The notes: generated from the sequence alone by a model not told the origin. Shown: positions 28,051 to 36,328, counted from the stretch's first letter. The stretch: DNA of 64,000 nt from Nonomuraea typhae (GCF_009760925.1 NZ_VRLV01000002.1:1116001-1180000); one strand, 5' to 3'. A program made the numbers and translations.

Positions 28051-29267
28051 CCCGCCCCTTAGGCTCGATCGCCGGGGTGCTCGCGGCCATCGCCGTGGCG
28101 TTGACCGGCACCCGGGTCTCGGCCATCGCCCTGCCCTGGTTCGTCCTGACCACCACCGGCAGCGCGGCGCAGACCGGCCTCGTGGCCTTCGCCGAACTGG
28201 CCCCCTACGTGCTGGTGAAGGCGCTGGCCGGACCCCTGGTCGACCGGGCCGGCCCGCGCCGCGTCTCCTGGCTGGCCGACGTGCTGAGCGCCGCCGCGGC
28301 CGCGGCCGTGATCGCCCTGCACACCCTGGCCATGCTCCCGCTGGGCGCGCTCCTCGCCCTCGTCGCCCTGATCGGCGCCGCCCGCGGCCCCGGGGACCTG
28401 GCCAAAGAGGTCATGATTCCCGAGGCGGCCGAGCGTGCCCGGGTGCCGCTGGAGCGGGCCGCGGGGCTGATGGGCGTGACCGAACGGCTCGCCCAGACCG
28501 TGGGGCCCGTGGCCGGCGGCGCGCTCGTGGCCGTGACCGGACCGCTGACCGGGCTCGGCCTCAGCGCCGCCTGCTTCGCGCTCGGCTCCGTCATCGTGGC
28601 CTGGACCCTGCCGCGCGACATGGGACACCGCCCCGCCGTCCACGACGAGCGGGAGGGGTACTGGCGCCGGTTCGGCCAGGGCCTGGCGTTCCTGCGCGGC
28701 GAACCGCTCCTGCTCGCCGTCGCCGTCATGGTCGCCGTCACGAACCTGCTGGACGCCGCCTTCTCGCAGGTGCTGGCCCCCGTGTGGGCCAAGGAGTCGG
28801 GGTACGGCCCGGCCGTACTCGGGCTCAACAGCAGCGTGATGGGGTTGACCGCGGTCGCGGGAAGCCTGGTCGCGGCGGCCGTGGCGCACCGGCTGCGGCG
28901 GCGGCCGGTCTTCTTCGCGGCGTTCCTGTTGTGCGGGGCGCCGCGGTTCCTGATTCTGGCAGTGGACGCGCCGGTGTGGGTGATGGCCGGGGTGTTCGCG
29001 CTGAGCGGGTTCGGCGCCGGGTTCATCAACCCGATCCTCGGCGCCGTCTCCTACGAACGGGTGCCGCGGGAGTTGCTGGGCCGGGTCAATTCGCTGCAGC
29101 AGGCGCTGAGCTGGGGCGGCATCCCTCTGGGCGGCCTGCTGGGCGGAGTCGCGGTGGCCGCGGCCGGGCTGGGGCCCGTCCTGCTGGCCTGCGCCGGGCT
29201 CTACGCGCTGACCACGAACCTGACCGGGCTGCGCCCCGAGTGGCGGGAGATGGACCGCGCACGCTGA
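28047..29267 (+). CDS. MFS transporter coupled to the ArsR-like regulator
   Basis: 406 residues from GTG 28047, about 12 membrane segments. The loop motif VDRAGPRRVSW and a MacroLide-exporter-like (MefA/DHA3) composition are visible, including YERVPRELLGRVNSLQQALSWGGIPLGGLLGG, which is typical of DHA3 exporters. It probably expels a compound sensed by the regulator. It is followed by a strong terminator. Confidence 0.9.
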   Translation: MTRPLGSIAGVLAAIAVALTGTRVSAIALPWFVLTTTGSAAQTGLVAFAELAPYVLVKALAGPLVDRAGPRRVSWLADVLSAAAAAAVIALHTLAMLPLGALLALVALIGAARGPGDLAKEVMIPEAAERARVPLERAAGLMGVTERLAQTVGPVAGGALVAVTGPLTGLGLSAACFALGSVIVAWTLPRDMGHRPAVHDEREGYWRRFGQGLAFLRGEPLLLAVAVMVAVTNLLDAAFSQVLAPVWAKESGYGPAVLGLNSSVMGLTAVAGSLVAAAVAHRLRRRPVFFAAFLLCGAPRFLILAVDAPVWVMAGVFALSGFGAGFINPILGAVSYERVPRELLGRVNSLQQALSWGGIPLGGLLGGVAVAAAGLGPVLLACAGLYALTTNLTGLRPEWREMDRAR

Positions 29268-29329
29268 GAGGCGCGCAACACCCTCCCGCGAGATCGGCCG
29301 CTGACGGACGTGACCACTTCCGGCCGGCG

Positions 29330-29361
29330 CCTGGGACGACGTTTCGCGCGTGCGTCCCAGG
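29330..29361. terminator. Bidirectional hairpin terminator
   Basis: CCTGGGACG and CGTCCCAGG form a perfect 9-bp stem with a 14-nt loop between the convergent MFS and DUF397 genes. Confidence 0.7.
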
Positions 29362-29375
29362 CTCCCGCCTGGACC

Positions 29376-29570
29376 TTACCCGGCGGCCTTGATCGTGTTC
29401 AGCAGGGTCTGCCAGTCCTCGAAACTGAATTCGAGCACGCCGCCTTCCCGATTTTTGGTGTCGCGCACCGCGACCCTCTTGCCGGGTAGCCCCGCCACCT
29501 CGACACAGTTGCCATTCGTCGCGCTGTAGCTGCTTTTAAACCACTGCGGAACAAAGCTCACGGAGCTCAT
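29376..29570 (-). CDS. DUF397 family protein
   Basis: 64 residues with the DUF397 signature: WFKSSYSATNGNCVEVAGLPGKRVAVRDTKNREGGVLEFSFEDWQTLL. The ATG at 29570 has GAGAGG upstream. These small proteins are regularly encoded next to XRE/DUF5753 regulators and are thought to act with them as antagonist or toxin-like partners. The regulator is 23 bp upstream on the same strand. Confidence 0.93.
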   Translation of the reverse strand: MSSVSFVPQWFKSSYSATNGNCVEVAGLPGKRVAVRDTKNREGGVLEFSFEDWQTLLNTIKAAG

Positions 29571-29593
29571 TAGCACCTCTCGTTACTCCCCCG

Positions 29594-30493
29594 TCAATCA
29601 CCGTTCTGATCAGCAATCCGCTGGATCAGCCGGATGGATTGATGTGCGTCAAGCGACTTCTGTAGGAAGAATTGCAAGATACGTTCTGTATTGTAGTTTG
29701 TCTCCTCGTCGTCAGTGACGGACCCACCGGTCACCGCTTCGATATAGGTGACGTCGGGATGCGTGAGGCCGGGCACGTCGCCGATGGCCGCGAACTTCAG
29801 CTGGACGAGCGCGGATGCCGCGAGGACTGGATAGGGATCCCACAATTTGAACACCCGGAGGGTCACGTTCGGCGACTGCGCCATCACCACCAGGTGGTTC
29901 AGCTGCTCACGGACCAGGTCCGCGCTGCCGATGGTGCGCAGCAGGCTGATGGCGCGGTGGATGACGACTTCGTCGATCACCGCGACGAACTCCAGCGGAT
30001 CAGGGCCGGTCAGGAGTCCCTGGCGAGTCAGCCGCACCTGGTTGCGCACCCTCACCCAGCTGGGCGGCATCGCGAAATAGTCGCGCCCCGTGCTGTTGAT
30101 GGCGTCCATGTGCGCCCGGGTCTGCAGGAGGCCGGGCATGACCGAGCTCTCCCAGCTGATCATCGTCCTGGCCTCGTGCTCGAGGCCGACGAACTCCACA
30201 TAGCCCGGCGGCAGAGCCTTGACATGATCGTCCCACCAGTTGAGCTCGTGGGCCTGGCGCACCAGGGCGAGATAACCGGCCTGCCGATCTTCTGGAACGC
30301 CGTAGTAGGTCAGGATCGCACGGGTGTCGTCTGGCGAGGGTTTGACGTTCGCCGATTCCAGGCGGGAGAACTTGGCGGGCGACATGGACAGCGCCTTGGC
30401 CACGACGGGACCGGTCAGGCGCGCTTCAGCCCGCAGCCGCCGCAACTCCGCGGCCAGCAGCCGATGTCGCACAACGTTACTGATCCGACTCAC
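29594..30493 (-). CDS. XRE-family regulator with DUF5753 (Scr1-like)
   Basis: 299 residues. N-terminal HTH (LRRLRAEARLTGPVVAKALSMSPAKFSRLESANVKPSPDDTRAILTYYG), then the DUF5753 ligand or effector domain, with FVGLEHEARTMISWESSVMPGLLQTRAHMDAI and the late DVPGLTHPDVTYIEAVTGGSVTDDEE. Start is GTG. Pairs of this gene with DUF397 occur in many copies in actinomycetes and tune development and antibiotic production. The 291 bp upstream (30494-30784) are AT-richer than the surroundings and hold its promoter; no gene is seen there. Confidence 0.93.
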   Translation of the reverse strand: MSRISNVVRHRLLAAELRRLRAEARLTGPVVAKALSMSPAKFSRLESANVKPSPDDTRAILTYYGVPEDRQAGYLALVRQAHELNWWDDHVKALPPGYVEFVGLEHEARTMISWESSVMPGLLQTRAHMDAINSTGRDYFAMPPSWVRVRNQVRLTRQGLLTGPDPLEFVAVIDEVVIHRAISLLRTIGSADLVREQLNHLVVMAQSPNVTLRVFKLWDPYPVLAASALVQLKFAAIGDVPGLTHPDVTYIEAVTGGSVTDDEETNYNTERILQFFLQKSLDAHQSIRLIQRIADQNGD

Positions 30494-30784
30494 TAAGGGG
30501 CCATTTCCCTAGCTCGTGCCGAGGCAATCCTCACCGATTAGTTCTAAAGAACTTCCTTGGGACATGGCAGTTGTACTTCCCTGGAAAATTGCACAGAACA
30601 CCTCGCTGAAGGATCCTCAGAGTATCTCAGAACTGCGCACGACACGAGAGATACTCGCGAAGAGATCGGAGAAGAAACAAGACAGCTGTGACGCAAGGGC
30701 TGCCACGAAACGAAGGGCAGGTCGGCGGATGCCCCCGCCGACCTGCCTCAAAGCAGGCCAACCCAGGACGAGTCAGGATGCTCT

Positions 30785-31000
30785 ATGCAAGAGCCTAACA
30801 AAACACCTAAAAACCGGCTGCACAGATTATGGGAGCGCCTCGTGTGGCGCACGGCCGACGACTCGGCCACCTCGGCCGGCCTCCAGATCCGGGAAGCGAG
30901 GTGGAACAAAAGGGTCTACCGGGACCCGCGCTTCGATCAGCTCACCCGCCCGGGGCAGGACGGGGAGACCTTCGTCCAACTCCCCTTTCGCGCCAGGTAA
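30785..31000 (+). CDS. Small protein, possibly the N-terminal part of a broken conjugative translocase
   Basis: 71 residues, basic, beginning MQEPNKTPKNRLHRLWERLVWRTADD; AGGATGC lies upstream at ribosome-site distance. I do not recognise it as a stand-alone family. The sequence just beyond its stop codon, read in the +1 frame, encodes the N-terminal domain of a TraB/FtsK-like protein with no start codon of its own. The simplest reading is one gene split by a frameshift near 30985-31000. Confidence 0.55.
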   Translation: MQEPNKTPKNRLHRLWERLVWRTADDSATSAGLQIREARWNKRVYRDPRFDQLTRPGQDGETFVQLPFRAR

Positions 31001-31460
31001 CGGCCACCCCCGCACCCACCCGCGCATCATCCCGCCCGCGCGAGACTGGCCCGCCGCACTGGGCCGCCTCTGGCGCTGGCGCGCCGAAGCCGCGATCCCC
31101 ACGGCCGCCTTCCTCCTGGACCTGCGCTGGAGCCTGGTGGCGCTCGCCGCCGGCCTCGCCGTACCGCCGATCCGCCGCCGCATCGCCGGGTACGGCAGAG
31201 CGCTGCTCGTCCGGCACCGATTCCAGGGGCTCTGCCGGCGAACCACGCTGCGCACGCCCGATGGACGGCTGCCCCTCGTCATCCACTCCGCCCGCAACGG
31301 CGGCGACGTGGCGATGCTCGTCTGGTGCCGATCCGGGATGAGCCCGGCGCTGTTCGACGGCTACCGGGAAGAGATCAAGGTCGCCTGTTTCGCCAAGGAC
31401 GTCAGCATCAGCGTGCACTGGCGATGGAGCCATCTGGTGCTGCTGGAGGTCGCGTTCTAG
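30990..31460 (+). pseudogene. Fragment of a TraB/FtsK-SpoIIIE-like translocase (N-terminal domain only)
   Basis: An open frame of about 157 codons without a usable start. It has a Trp/Arg-rich lead, a hydrophobic segment (AAIPTAAFLLDLRWSLVALAAGLAVPP), basic RRRIAGYGRALLVRHRF, and then a domain with DVAMLVWCRSGMSPALFDGYREEIKVACFAKDVSISVHWRWSHLVLLEVAF. This matches the pre-ATPase region of conjugative DNA translocases of actinomycete integrative elements, which usually continues directly into the ATPase. Here it stops, so the motor domain is missing. It is likely a remnant of an integrated element. Confidence 0.55.
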
Positions 31461-31465
31461 ATCAT

Positions 31466-31492
31466 CGCCCTCCCCCGCCGTGGGGGAGGGCG
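31466..31492. terminator. Bidirectional hairpin terminator
   Basis: CGCCCTCCCCC and GGGGGAGGGCG form a perfect 11-bp stem with a 5-nt loop, directly abutting the stop of the permease gene. Confidence 0.8.
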
Positions 31493-32227
31493 TCAACGGA
31501 GCAGCAACTGGACGATGGAGACCGTGCCGACCAGCAGGATGAGCACGCGCAGGGCAAGGGGGCCGAGCCTCCGGCCCACGGCGGCGCCGATCCGCCCGCC
31601 GATGGCCGAGCCCGCCGCCAGGAGCGCCACGGCCGTCCAGTCGACGTCCGCCATCACGAGGAAGAAGCCCGCGGCGACCGTGTTCACCAGGGCCACCAGG
31701 ACGTTCTTGATGGCGTTCAGCCGCTGCATCCCGGCGTCGAGGGTCAGGCCCATGAGGGACATGTAGACGATTCCCTGGGCGGCCGCGAAATAGCCGCCGT
31801 ACACGCTGGCCAGCGTCAGCCCCGTGAGCAGCAACGGGCCCGGCCGCCCGCGGCGCCGCCGTACCCGCCGCGCCAGCCACGGCTGGCAGGCGACGAGCAC
31901 GAGCGCCACGCCCACCAGGGCCGGGACGATGCGCTCGAACGCCTCGGCGGGCAGGGCCAGCAGCAGCGCGGCGCCCGTCACCCCGCCCGCCAGCGCGCCG
32001 GCGCCGAGCTTCGCCACGAGGCGGCCCTGACCCGCCAGCTCCTTGCGGTACCCGATCAGACCGGTGATCGAGCTGGGGATCAGGCCGAGGGCGTTGGAGA
32101 TCGTGGCCGTGACCGGCGGCAGGCCGCTGGCCAGCAGGACGGGGAACGTGATGAGCGTGCCGGAGCCGACCACCGCGTTGACGGCGCCGGCCACGGTACC
32201 GGCGGCGAAGACGGCCAGCATGTGCAT
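31493..32227 (-). CDS. TSUP-family permease (TauE/SafE-like)
   Basis: About 244 residues and eight hydrophobic segments. The family's two-repeat layout is visible, with GAVNAVVGSGTLITFPVLLASGLPPVTATISNALGL near the N-terminus and NAIKNVLVALVNTVAAGFFL in the second half. TSUP proteins move sulfonates, sulfite or other organic anions. The ATG at 32227 is taken as the start; ATG 32221 is also possible. Confidence 0.92.
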   Translation of the reverse strand: MHMLAVFAAGTVAGAVNAVVGSGTLITFPVLLASGLPPVTATISNALGLIPSSITGLIGYRKELAGQGRLVAKLGAGALAGGVTGAALLLALPAEAFERIVPALVGVALVLVACQPWLARRVRRRRGRPGPLLLTGLTLASVYGGYFAAAQGIVYMSLMGLTLDAGMQRLNAIKNVLVALVNTVAAGFFLVMADVDWTAVALLAAGSAIGGRIGAAVGRRLGPLALRVLILLVGTVSIVQLLLR

Positions 32228-32288
32228 GAACGGGAGCGTAGGCGCGCGACGTTTCAGCTCCGGTCGAAGTGTCGAGCCGGCGGCGCGG

Positions 32289-32325
32289 GATGGGTGAGGG
32301 CCTCGACGCGGGGGTCTCACCCATC
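32289..32325 (-). terminator. Hairpin terminator after the P450 gene
   Basis: GATGGGTGAG and CTCACCCATC form a perfect 10-bp stem with a 17-nt loop, 12 bp past the P450 stop on its strand. Confidence 0.6.
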
Positions 32326-32337
32326 ACATGCTCGCGG

Positions 32338-33546
32338 TCAGGCGTCCCAGGTGACCGGGAGGCTCTTCACGCCGTAGATGTCGGCGGTCTCCGGGCGCAG
32401 GGCGACCTCCTCAGCCGGTACGGCCAGCCGCAGCGTCGGGAAGCGGTTGACCAGCGCGGGCAGCGCGACGCGTAGCTCGACGCGGGCCAGCTGCTGGCCC
32501 AGACACTGGTGGATGCCGTGGCTGAAGGCCAGGTGCCCGCCGTCCTGGCGGCGCAGGTCCAGCAGGTGCGGGTCGCTGAAGCGCTCGGGGTCGCGGTTGG
32601 CGGTGCCATACGACAGGATGAGCGTGTCGCCGGCCTTGATGGTCTGGCCGCCGAGCTCGACGTCCTCCAGCGCGACTCTCGTGAACTGCTTGGCGACGGT
32701 GAGATAGCGCAGCAGTTCTTCCACGGCGTTGTCGGCGAGCGCCGGATCGTTGCGCAGCGCGGCCAGCTGGGCCGGGTTCTGCAGCAGGGCGAAGGTGCCC
32801 AGGCCCAGCATGTTCGCGGTGGTGTCGAACCCGGCCGACAGCAGGATCAGCGCGATCCCCTTCAGCTCCTCGTCGGTGAAGTCGCTGTCGAGCAGGTCGC
32901 TGAGCACGTCGTCGGTGGGGTTGGCCCGCTTGGCCGCCACCAGCTCCGCCAGATAGCTCTGGGTGGCCAGGTAGGCCGCCATCAGCTCCTCGTCGCCGAC
33001 CTCCCCGCCGAGGAACTTGTCGATGTTGTCCTGGAAGGAGCCCCGGTCCTCGTACGGCACGCCCAGCAGCTCACAGATGATGACGGACGGGATGGGCTTG
33101 GCGAACGCGGTCACCAGATCCGCCCCCGGCCCCGCCTTCTCCATGGCGTCCAGGTGCTCGGCGGTCACCTGCTCCACGCGCTCGGTCAGCTGCCGCATCC
33201 GCCGGACCGTGAACTTGCCCACCAGCGGCTTGCGGTAGCGGCCGTGCTGCGGCTCGTCCATCAGCAGGAACTCACCCGGCGGCGCCGGGGGCACCTCGAT
33301 GTCGCCCAGGTCGATCAGGGGGTGGTGCCGCATGAGCTCCCTGCGCGAACTGAACCGCTGGTCGGCCAGCACCGCCCGGAGCAGGTCGTAGCCGGTGACC
33401 AGCCAGCCCTGATGCCCGTCCGGGAACGGGAAACGGCTGATCGGGCCGTGCTCACGAGCCTCGAGCAGCTCCTTGGGCGGGTCGAACGGGCAACCGGGCT
33501 GACGCTCGGTCGGCATCGCCGTGAGGGTGTGGAGGGATTCACTCAT
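32338..33546 (-). CDS. Cytochrome P450
   Basis: 402 residues, the length of soluble bacterial P450s (CYP105/107-like). Motifs: I-helix LLSAGFDTTANML (about 230-242), K-helix ELLRYL giving E-x-x-R, and the heme loop FSHGIHQCLGQQLARVEL with the ligand Cys near 348. The first position after Phe is Ser-His instead of the common Gly. The second ATG (33546) is chosen because AAGGAA sits 6 nt upstream. No ferredoxin or reductase gene is adjacent. The substrate is unknown; it could be a tailoring enzyme for a nearby product, but it is not in an operon with the synthase at 36423. Confidence 0.95.
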   Translation of the reverse strand: MSESLHTLTAMPTERQPGCPFDPPKELLEAREHGPISRFPFPDGHQGWLVTGYDLLRAVLADQRFSSRRELMRHHPLIDLGDIEVPPAPPGEFLLMDEPQHGRYRKPLVGKFTVRRMRQLTERVEQVTAEHLDAMEKAGPGADLVTAFAKPIPSVIICELLGVPYEDRGSFQDNIDKFLGGEVGDEELMAAYLATQSYLAELVAAKRANPTDDVLSDLLDSDFTDEELKGIALILLSAGFDTTANMLGLGTFALLQNPAQLAALRNDPALADNAVEELLRYLTVAKQFTRVALEDVELGGQTIKAGDTLILSYGTANRDPERFSDPHLLDLRRQDGGHLAFSHGIHQCLGQQLARVELRVALPALVNRFPTLRLAVPAEEVALRPETADIYGVKSLPVTWDA

Positions 33547-33972
33547 GACCATTTCCTTGTCTCGCCAATAAATCTGCTGATCAACGGCTATAGCTGCACT
33601 GATGCGGCGCTACCGTATCGAAGCGGGCGCAGCGGGTAGCCCTGGGGTTCACGGCTCGGGGTTCACGGCCCGGGGTTCACGGCCCGGGGTTCATGGCCCC
33701 ACCATCGCCGCCCGTCCTGACACCGGGCCGTCACCGCGCTGACACGGCCCCTTCTTCGCAGCCGGGCACGGGTGAGGGCCGCTTCGCCGTTCACGCGTGC
33801 ACGGCACGGAGACGCCGTACCAACCAGCCCGCAACCCAGGCCCCCCGTCAGCGTGACCGGCGACGAGGCATTGAAGGGGATGAGGTGGTTGGGGCGCCGG
33901 CATGGCATCGACGACCTGCGCCCTGATCGTGGGTGCGGGACCGTGGGGCCAAGGCTGGCAGAAGGACATCTC
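33547..33972. other. 426-bp gene-free stretch
   Basis: Between the P450 start and the PIN-domain gene. It contains four 14-bp tandem repeats (33644-33699). Open frames here have poor composition and no ribosome sites, so I call no gene. Confidence 0.6.
33644..33699 (+). repeat. Four 14-bp tandem repeats
   Basis: GGGGTTCACGGCYC four times head to tail (the last unit has TTCATGG). It is located about 100 bp upstream of the P450 start codon, so it could affect that promoter or be a neutral microsatellite. Confidence 0.85.
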
Positions 33973-34419
33973 CTAGACAGGCAGCCATTCGACGGGTGTG
34001 CGACGCACGGCGGACGCGGCCTGACACAGCCTGGGGATGTGGCTCCCGTCACTGGAGGCCACCCGGGCGGCACCGCCGGCCATTGCTCCCGTAGCGACGA
34101 CCACGGCGTCAATCGCGTTCCGATGGCCGTCCAAGCCCGCCTCAGCCAGAAGCCTGGCGGCGAGATCGGCCAGATCCTCGGTCACGGAGATGACAGTCAA
34201 GCGAGAACGCATCCAGCGCAGGCGTTGACCCGCCCGTCCGTCCCGGCGCTGCTCCACGATGGTGACCGCGCTGATGACCGGGATGTGGTCGTGCTGAACA
34301 GCGAGAGCGATCCGGGCACGCATCCGCTCATCGTCATCCGCCCAGAGAGAGACCGCTTGAGCGTCAAGGACGAGGACCTTGCCCGAAAGGACATCGGGGC
34401 GGACTACTCTCCGCGCCAC
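33973..34419 (-). CDS. PIN-domain ribonuclease toxin (VapC-like)
   Basis: 148 residues. The four PIN acidic positions can be placed: Asp in VLVLDAQAVSLW, Glu in AVTIVEQRR, Asp in NAIDAVVVATG and Asp in VASSDGSHIPRL. VapC toxins cut tRNA or rRNA. The start is GTG 34419 and overlaps the upstream antitoxin gene by 16 bp, the usual arrangement of antitoxin first. Confidence 0.85.
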   Translation of the reverse strand: MARRVVRPDVLSGKVLVLDAQAVSLWADDDERMRARIALAVQHDHIPVISAVTIVEQRRDGRAGQRLRWMRSRLTVISVTEDLADLAARLLAEAGLDGHRNAIDAVVVATGAMAGGAARVASSDGSHIPRLCQAASAVRRTPVEWLPV

Positions 34420-34673
34420 GCTCGCTCCGCCTCCACCATCGCCTCATCACTGACAGGCCCGAGACGGCCCTCGGCCTCGGCGAGGATCTCCAGGGCGTCA
34501 TCCATGGCCAGCGCACGGGCGACGGCGCCGTCCACATAGGCCGAGAAGTCACGCGTGCCTGTTCGCGCCTCGACTCGGCGAACGATCGAGCTGCGCATGG
34601 TCACAGTCTTGCGCACGGTCACATCGTGCACGCCATCTGTGGCCTCGGCAGGGTCACGCTTCCCTCTGACCAT
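34404..34673 (-). CDS. Antitoxin of the VapBC-like module (ribbon-helix-helix type)
   Basis: 89 residues. The N-terminal half has an RHH-like strand and helices (VRKTVTMRSSIVRRVEARTGTRDFSAYVDGAVARAL), and the acidic C-terminal tail (AEAEGRLGPVSDEAMVEAERAW) would wrap the toxin. Immediately upstream is TATG-N3-CATA (34684-34694), a candidate autoregulatory site. Confidence 0.8.
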   Translation of the reverse strand: MVRGKRDPAEATDGVHDVTVRKTVTMRSSIVRRVEARTGTRDFSAYVDGAVARALAMDDALEILAEAEGRLGPVSDEAMVEAERAWRGE

Positions 34674-34683
34674 CCCTCAAGTG

Positions 34684-34694
34684 TATGACACATA
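34684..34694. promoter_or_regulatory. Candidate VapBC operator
   Basis: TATG-ACA-CATA inverted repeat 11 bp upstream of the antitoxin start, in an AT-rich patch. Short, so only suggestive. Confidence 0.35.
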
Positions 34695-34971
34695 GTAAGA
34701 TATGGTCGGCCTTCGAGGTCAGGCATCCACCATGCAGTTCAAGAGACGGCCTCTCCGTGATGCCCTGCTCAGACGATGATCACTCGAACGGCCTTGCATA
34801 CGCTCGGGGCTAGGTGCTCGCGACGATGAGAAGTATGCACGTGGCATCCCGGCCTTCCTGCTCGTACGCGCGAACCCCATCGAAGGCGGGGCGCGATCAA
34901 GACTCTGGGGGCGGAGCAGGGTCGGACTCCAACTGACCGGCCACCGGGTGGAACCTCATAAGATCGCCCGG

Positions 34972-35034
34972 TCAGAGGGAGTTCATCAAACCCAACAGCA
35001 TCTGATGGATGTTCTGGTCGAGGAGCAGCCTCAC
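34972..35034 (-). pseudogene. Truncated DUF5615 (PIN-like) toxin
   Basis: Twenty codons starting GTG in a GTGA overlap with the DUF433 stop: VRLLLDQNIHQMLLGLMN, matching the opening strand of DUF5615 proteins with its catalytic Asp, then a premature TGA at 34972. The rest of the domain is not recognisable downstream. The 298 bp between here and 34673 hold no gene that I can support. Confidence 0.6.
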
Positions 35035-35271
35035 GCGGACTCCGCCATCGGCAGGTAGAACGCGCGCTGCATGAGAGACAGGGCGAACCGTAGTGCCTGC
35101 TGAATGTCCTCCGGCTCGATGAACGGGTACTCTGCGATGATCTGCTCATCGGTCCAGCCGTTGACGTGCAGCTCAACCAGGTGCTCGGCGGTAAGCGGTA
35201 GCCGCGAATGCAGGGCTGCCTGGCTCGACGGTCAGCCGGTCGAACCCCGGTACCGCCTGAATCGTCCCCAT
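35031..35271 (-). pseudogene. DUF433 antitoxin with two frameshifts
   Basis: A good ribosome site (GGGAGG) and ATG at 35271 open MGTIQAVPGFDRLTVEP. The reading then has to change frame to give QPCIRGYRL and again to give LTAEHLVELHVNGWTDEQI and onward through EYPFIEPEDIQQALRFAL to the stop at 35031. Together these make a complete DUF433 domain. Partner of the truncated DUF5615 gene; the module is dead. Confidence 0.7.
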
Positions 35272-35316
35272 GTTCGCCTCCCGTATGGTTCCCCTTCGAT
35301 AATCTCTTGGCCATCC

Positions 35317-35523
35317 TCATGACACGCCCAACTCCGGCAGGTACTTGTGCAGCACGCGCCGGCTCACCTTGAGTGTCCGTGCGAAACCCGGCCTGGCCGG
35401 CGGCATAGAGATGCCGTACTCGATCTCTTCGAGCACCTCGCGCCGTCCGGCGCCGGACACCGATTCCGTGAGATCCATGCCTCCGCCCGGGGGCGCCCAC
35501 AGCCTGTTGCGGTACCACCGATG
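35317..35523 (-). pseudogene. Nudix hydrolase remnant fused to unrelated sequence
   Basis: A frame reading HRWYRNRLWAPPGGGMDLTE and continuing SVSGAGRREVLEEIEYGI carries a recognisable Nudix box (G-x5-E-x7-R-E-x-x-E-E). The N-terminal strand is overlapped by the DUF5919 remnant in another frame. The part after the box (ARPGFARTLKVSRRVLHKYL) looks like an HTH tail of a different protein. Stop at 35317. It cannot be a working enzyme as it stands. Confidence 0.55.
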
Positions 35524-35944
35524 AAGATCGAGTTGTACAGCGTGGTGCCGCGGGCGTGGACCTCGATGCCGGTGGCCCGCTCCAGCGGCAGATAGTGCAT
35601 GACCGACGGCATAGGGTTTCGACCCCGTAGCCGTACTTCTCCTCCAGGCCGCAACCCCTTATGGCTGGCGAATCCGGGCCTCCCAGCAGTATGCGTACGC
35701 GGCATCCCGCTTCATGCTCCATGGTGAGCAGGGCGTTGAGGTCTTGGAGGAACACTGCGGTGCAGATCAGAATGCCGGTCTGGCTGTCCGTCTTTCGATC
35801 AACGTCCGCCACCGGTCGAACGACCTCTGATCTGGTCGGATAGGCGGCCTCGAGCTCGCTGTTGAGCCGGTGACGGTGTTGCCCTCGCTTGATGGCGGGC
35901 CACAGGTAGGCCAGGTCCTCCAGACGGGCGATGGCTGCACGACG
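35520..35944 (-). pseudogene. DUF5919 C-terminal domain of an XRE-type regulator, frameshifted
   Basis: From about 35944 the frame gives YLWPAIKRGQ and YPTRSEV, then ILICTAVFLQDLN, GCRVRILLGGPDSPAIRG. Near 35615 it must shift frame to continue MPSVMHYLPLERATGIEVH and TTLYNSIF. This is the DUF5919 layout, but the N-terminal HTH and the C-terminal end are missing. Confidence 0.65.
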
Positions 35945-36020
35945 GGCTCTCGTGGACGTACTTCGGCTAGCCGGCCCGACCGCACCAGCCCTCGGCCCAG
36001 AACAACCCGATGAGCCAAGG

Positions 36021-36255
36021 TCACCCAAGCGCGCAAGCTACGCGCCGCAGGCGCACTATCAAACGCCCGAGCGAAGCGAGGACCATTGACCAGGGCGGGC
36101 TCCAACCGCTCAACCAACCAGCAGGGCAACGGGCGGGACCTATGAAAGACAGCCCGACCGGAGGGAGGACCTTCAGGGGTCGAGCTTCAGCTCGACTGGA
36201 GAAACGCCTGAAATCCCGAACGCGCGAAGCGCGCCAATGTGAAAGACCTTGCCTG
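36021..36255. repeat. tRNA-Ala 3'-flank repeat, copy A
   Basis: About 235 bp directly 3' of the tRNA-Ala gene (minus strand) that align with 57484-57762 beside the second tRNA-Ala. Shared blocks include CGCCCGAGCGAAGCGAGGAC, ACCAGGGCGGGCTCCAAC and GGCAACGGG-GGGAC. A hairpin GTCGAGCT-TC-AGCTCGAC (36179-36196) is replaced by a different but still perfectly paired stem in copy B. Confidence 0.8.
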
Positions 36256-36328
36256 TGGAGCTAAGGGGATTCGAACCCCTGACCCCCTCCATGCCATGGA
36301 GGTGCGCTACCAGCTGCGCTATAGCCCC
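36256..36328 (-). tRNA. tRNA-Ala (GGC anticodon)
   Basis: 73 nt. Acceptor arm GGGGCTA/TAGCTCC with one G-U pair, anticodon stem CCTCC/GGAGG with loop ATGGCAT (anticodon GGC), T arm with GGTTCGAATCC, and discriminator A. CCA is not encoded. It is 94 bp from the divergent synthase gene. Confidence 0.95.

Noticed and set aside
33663..34112. Minus-strand frame between P450 and PIN gene
   Set aside because: Pro/Ser/Arg-rich, no ribosome site, overlaps the tandem repeat and the PIN-domain gene.
34769..36028. One 419-codon gene on the minus strand
   Set aside because: Only its first third reads like protein (DUF5919); the rest is out of frame with DUF433, DUF5615 and Nudix remnants that make sense in other frames.
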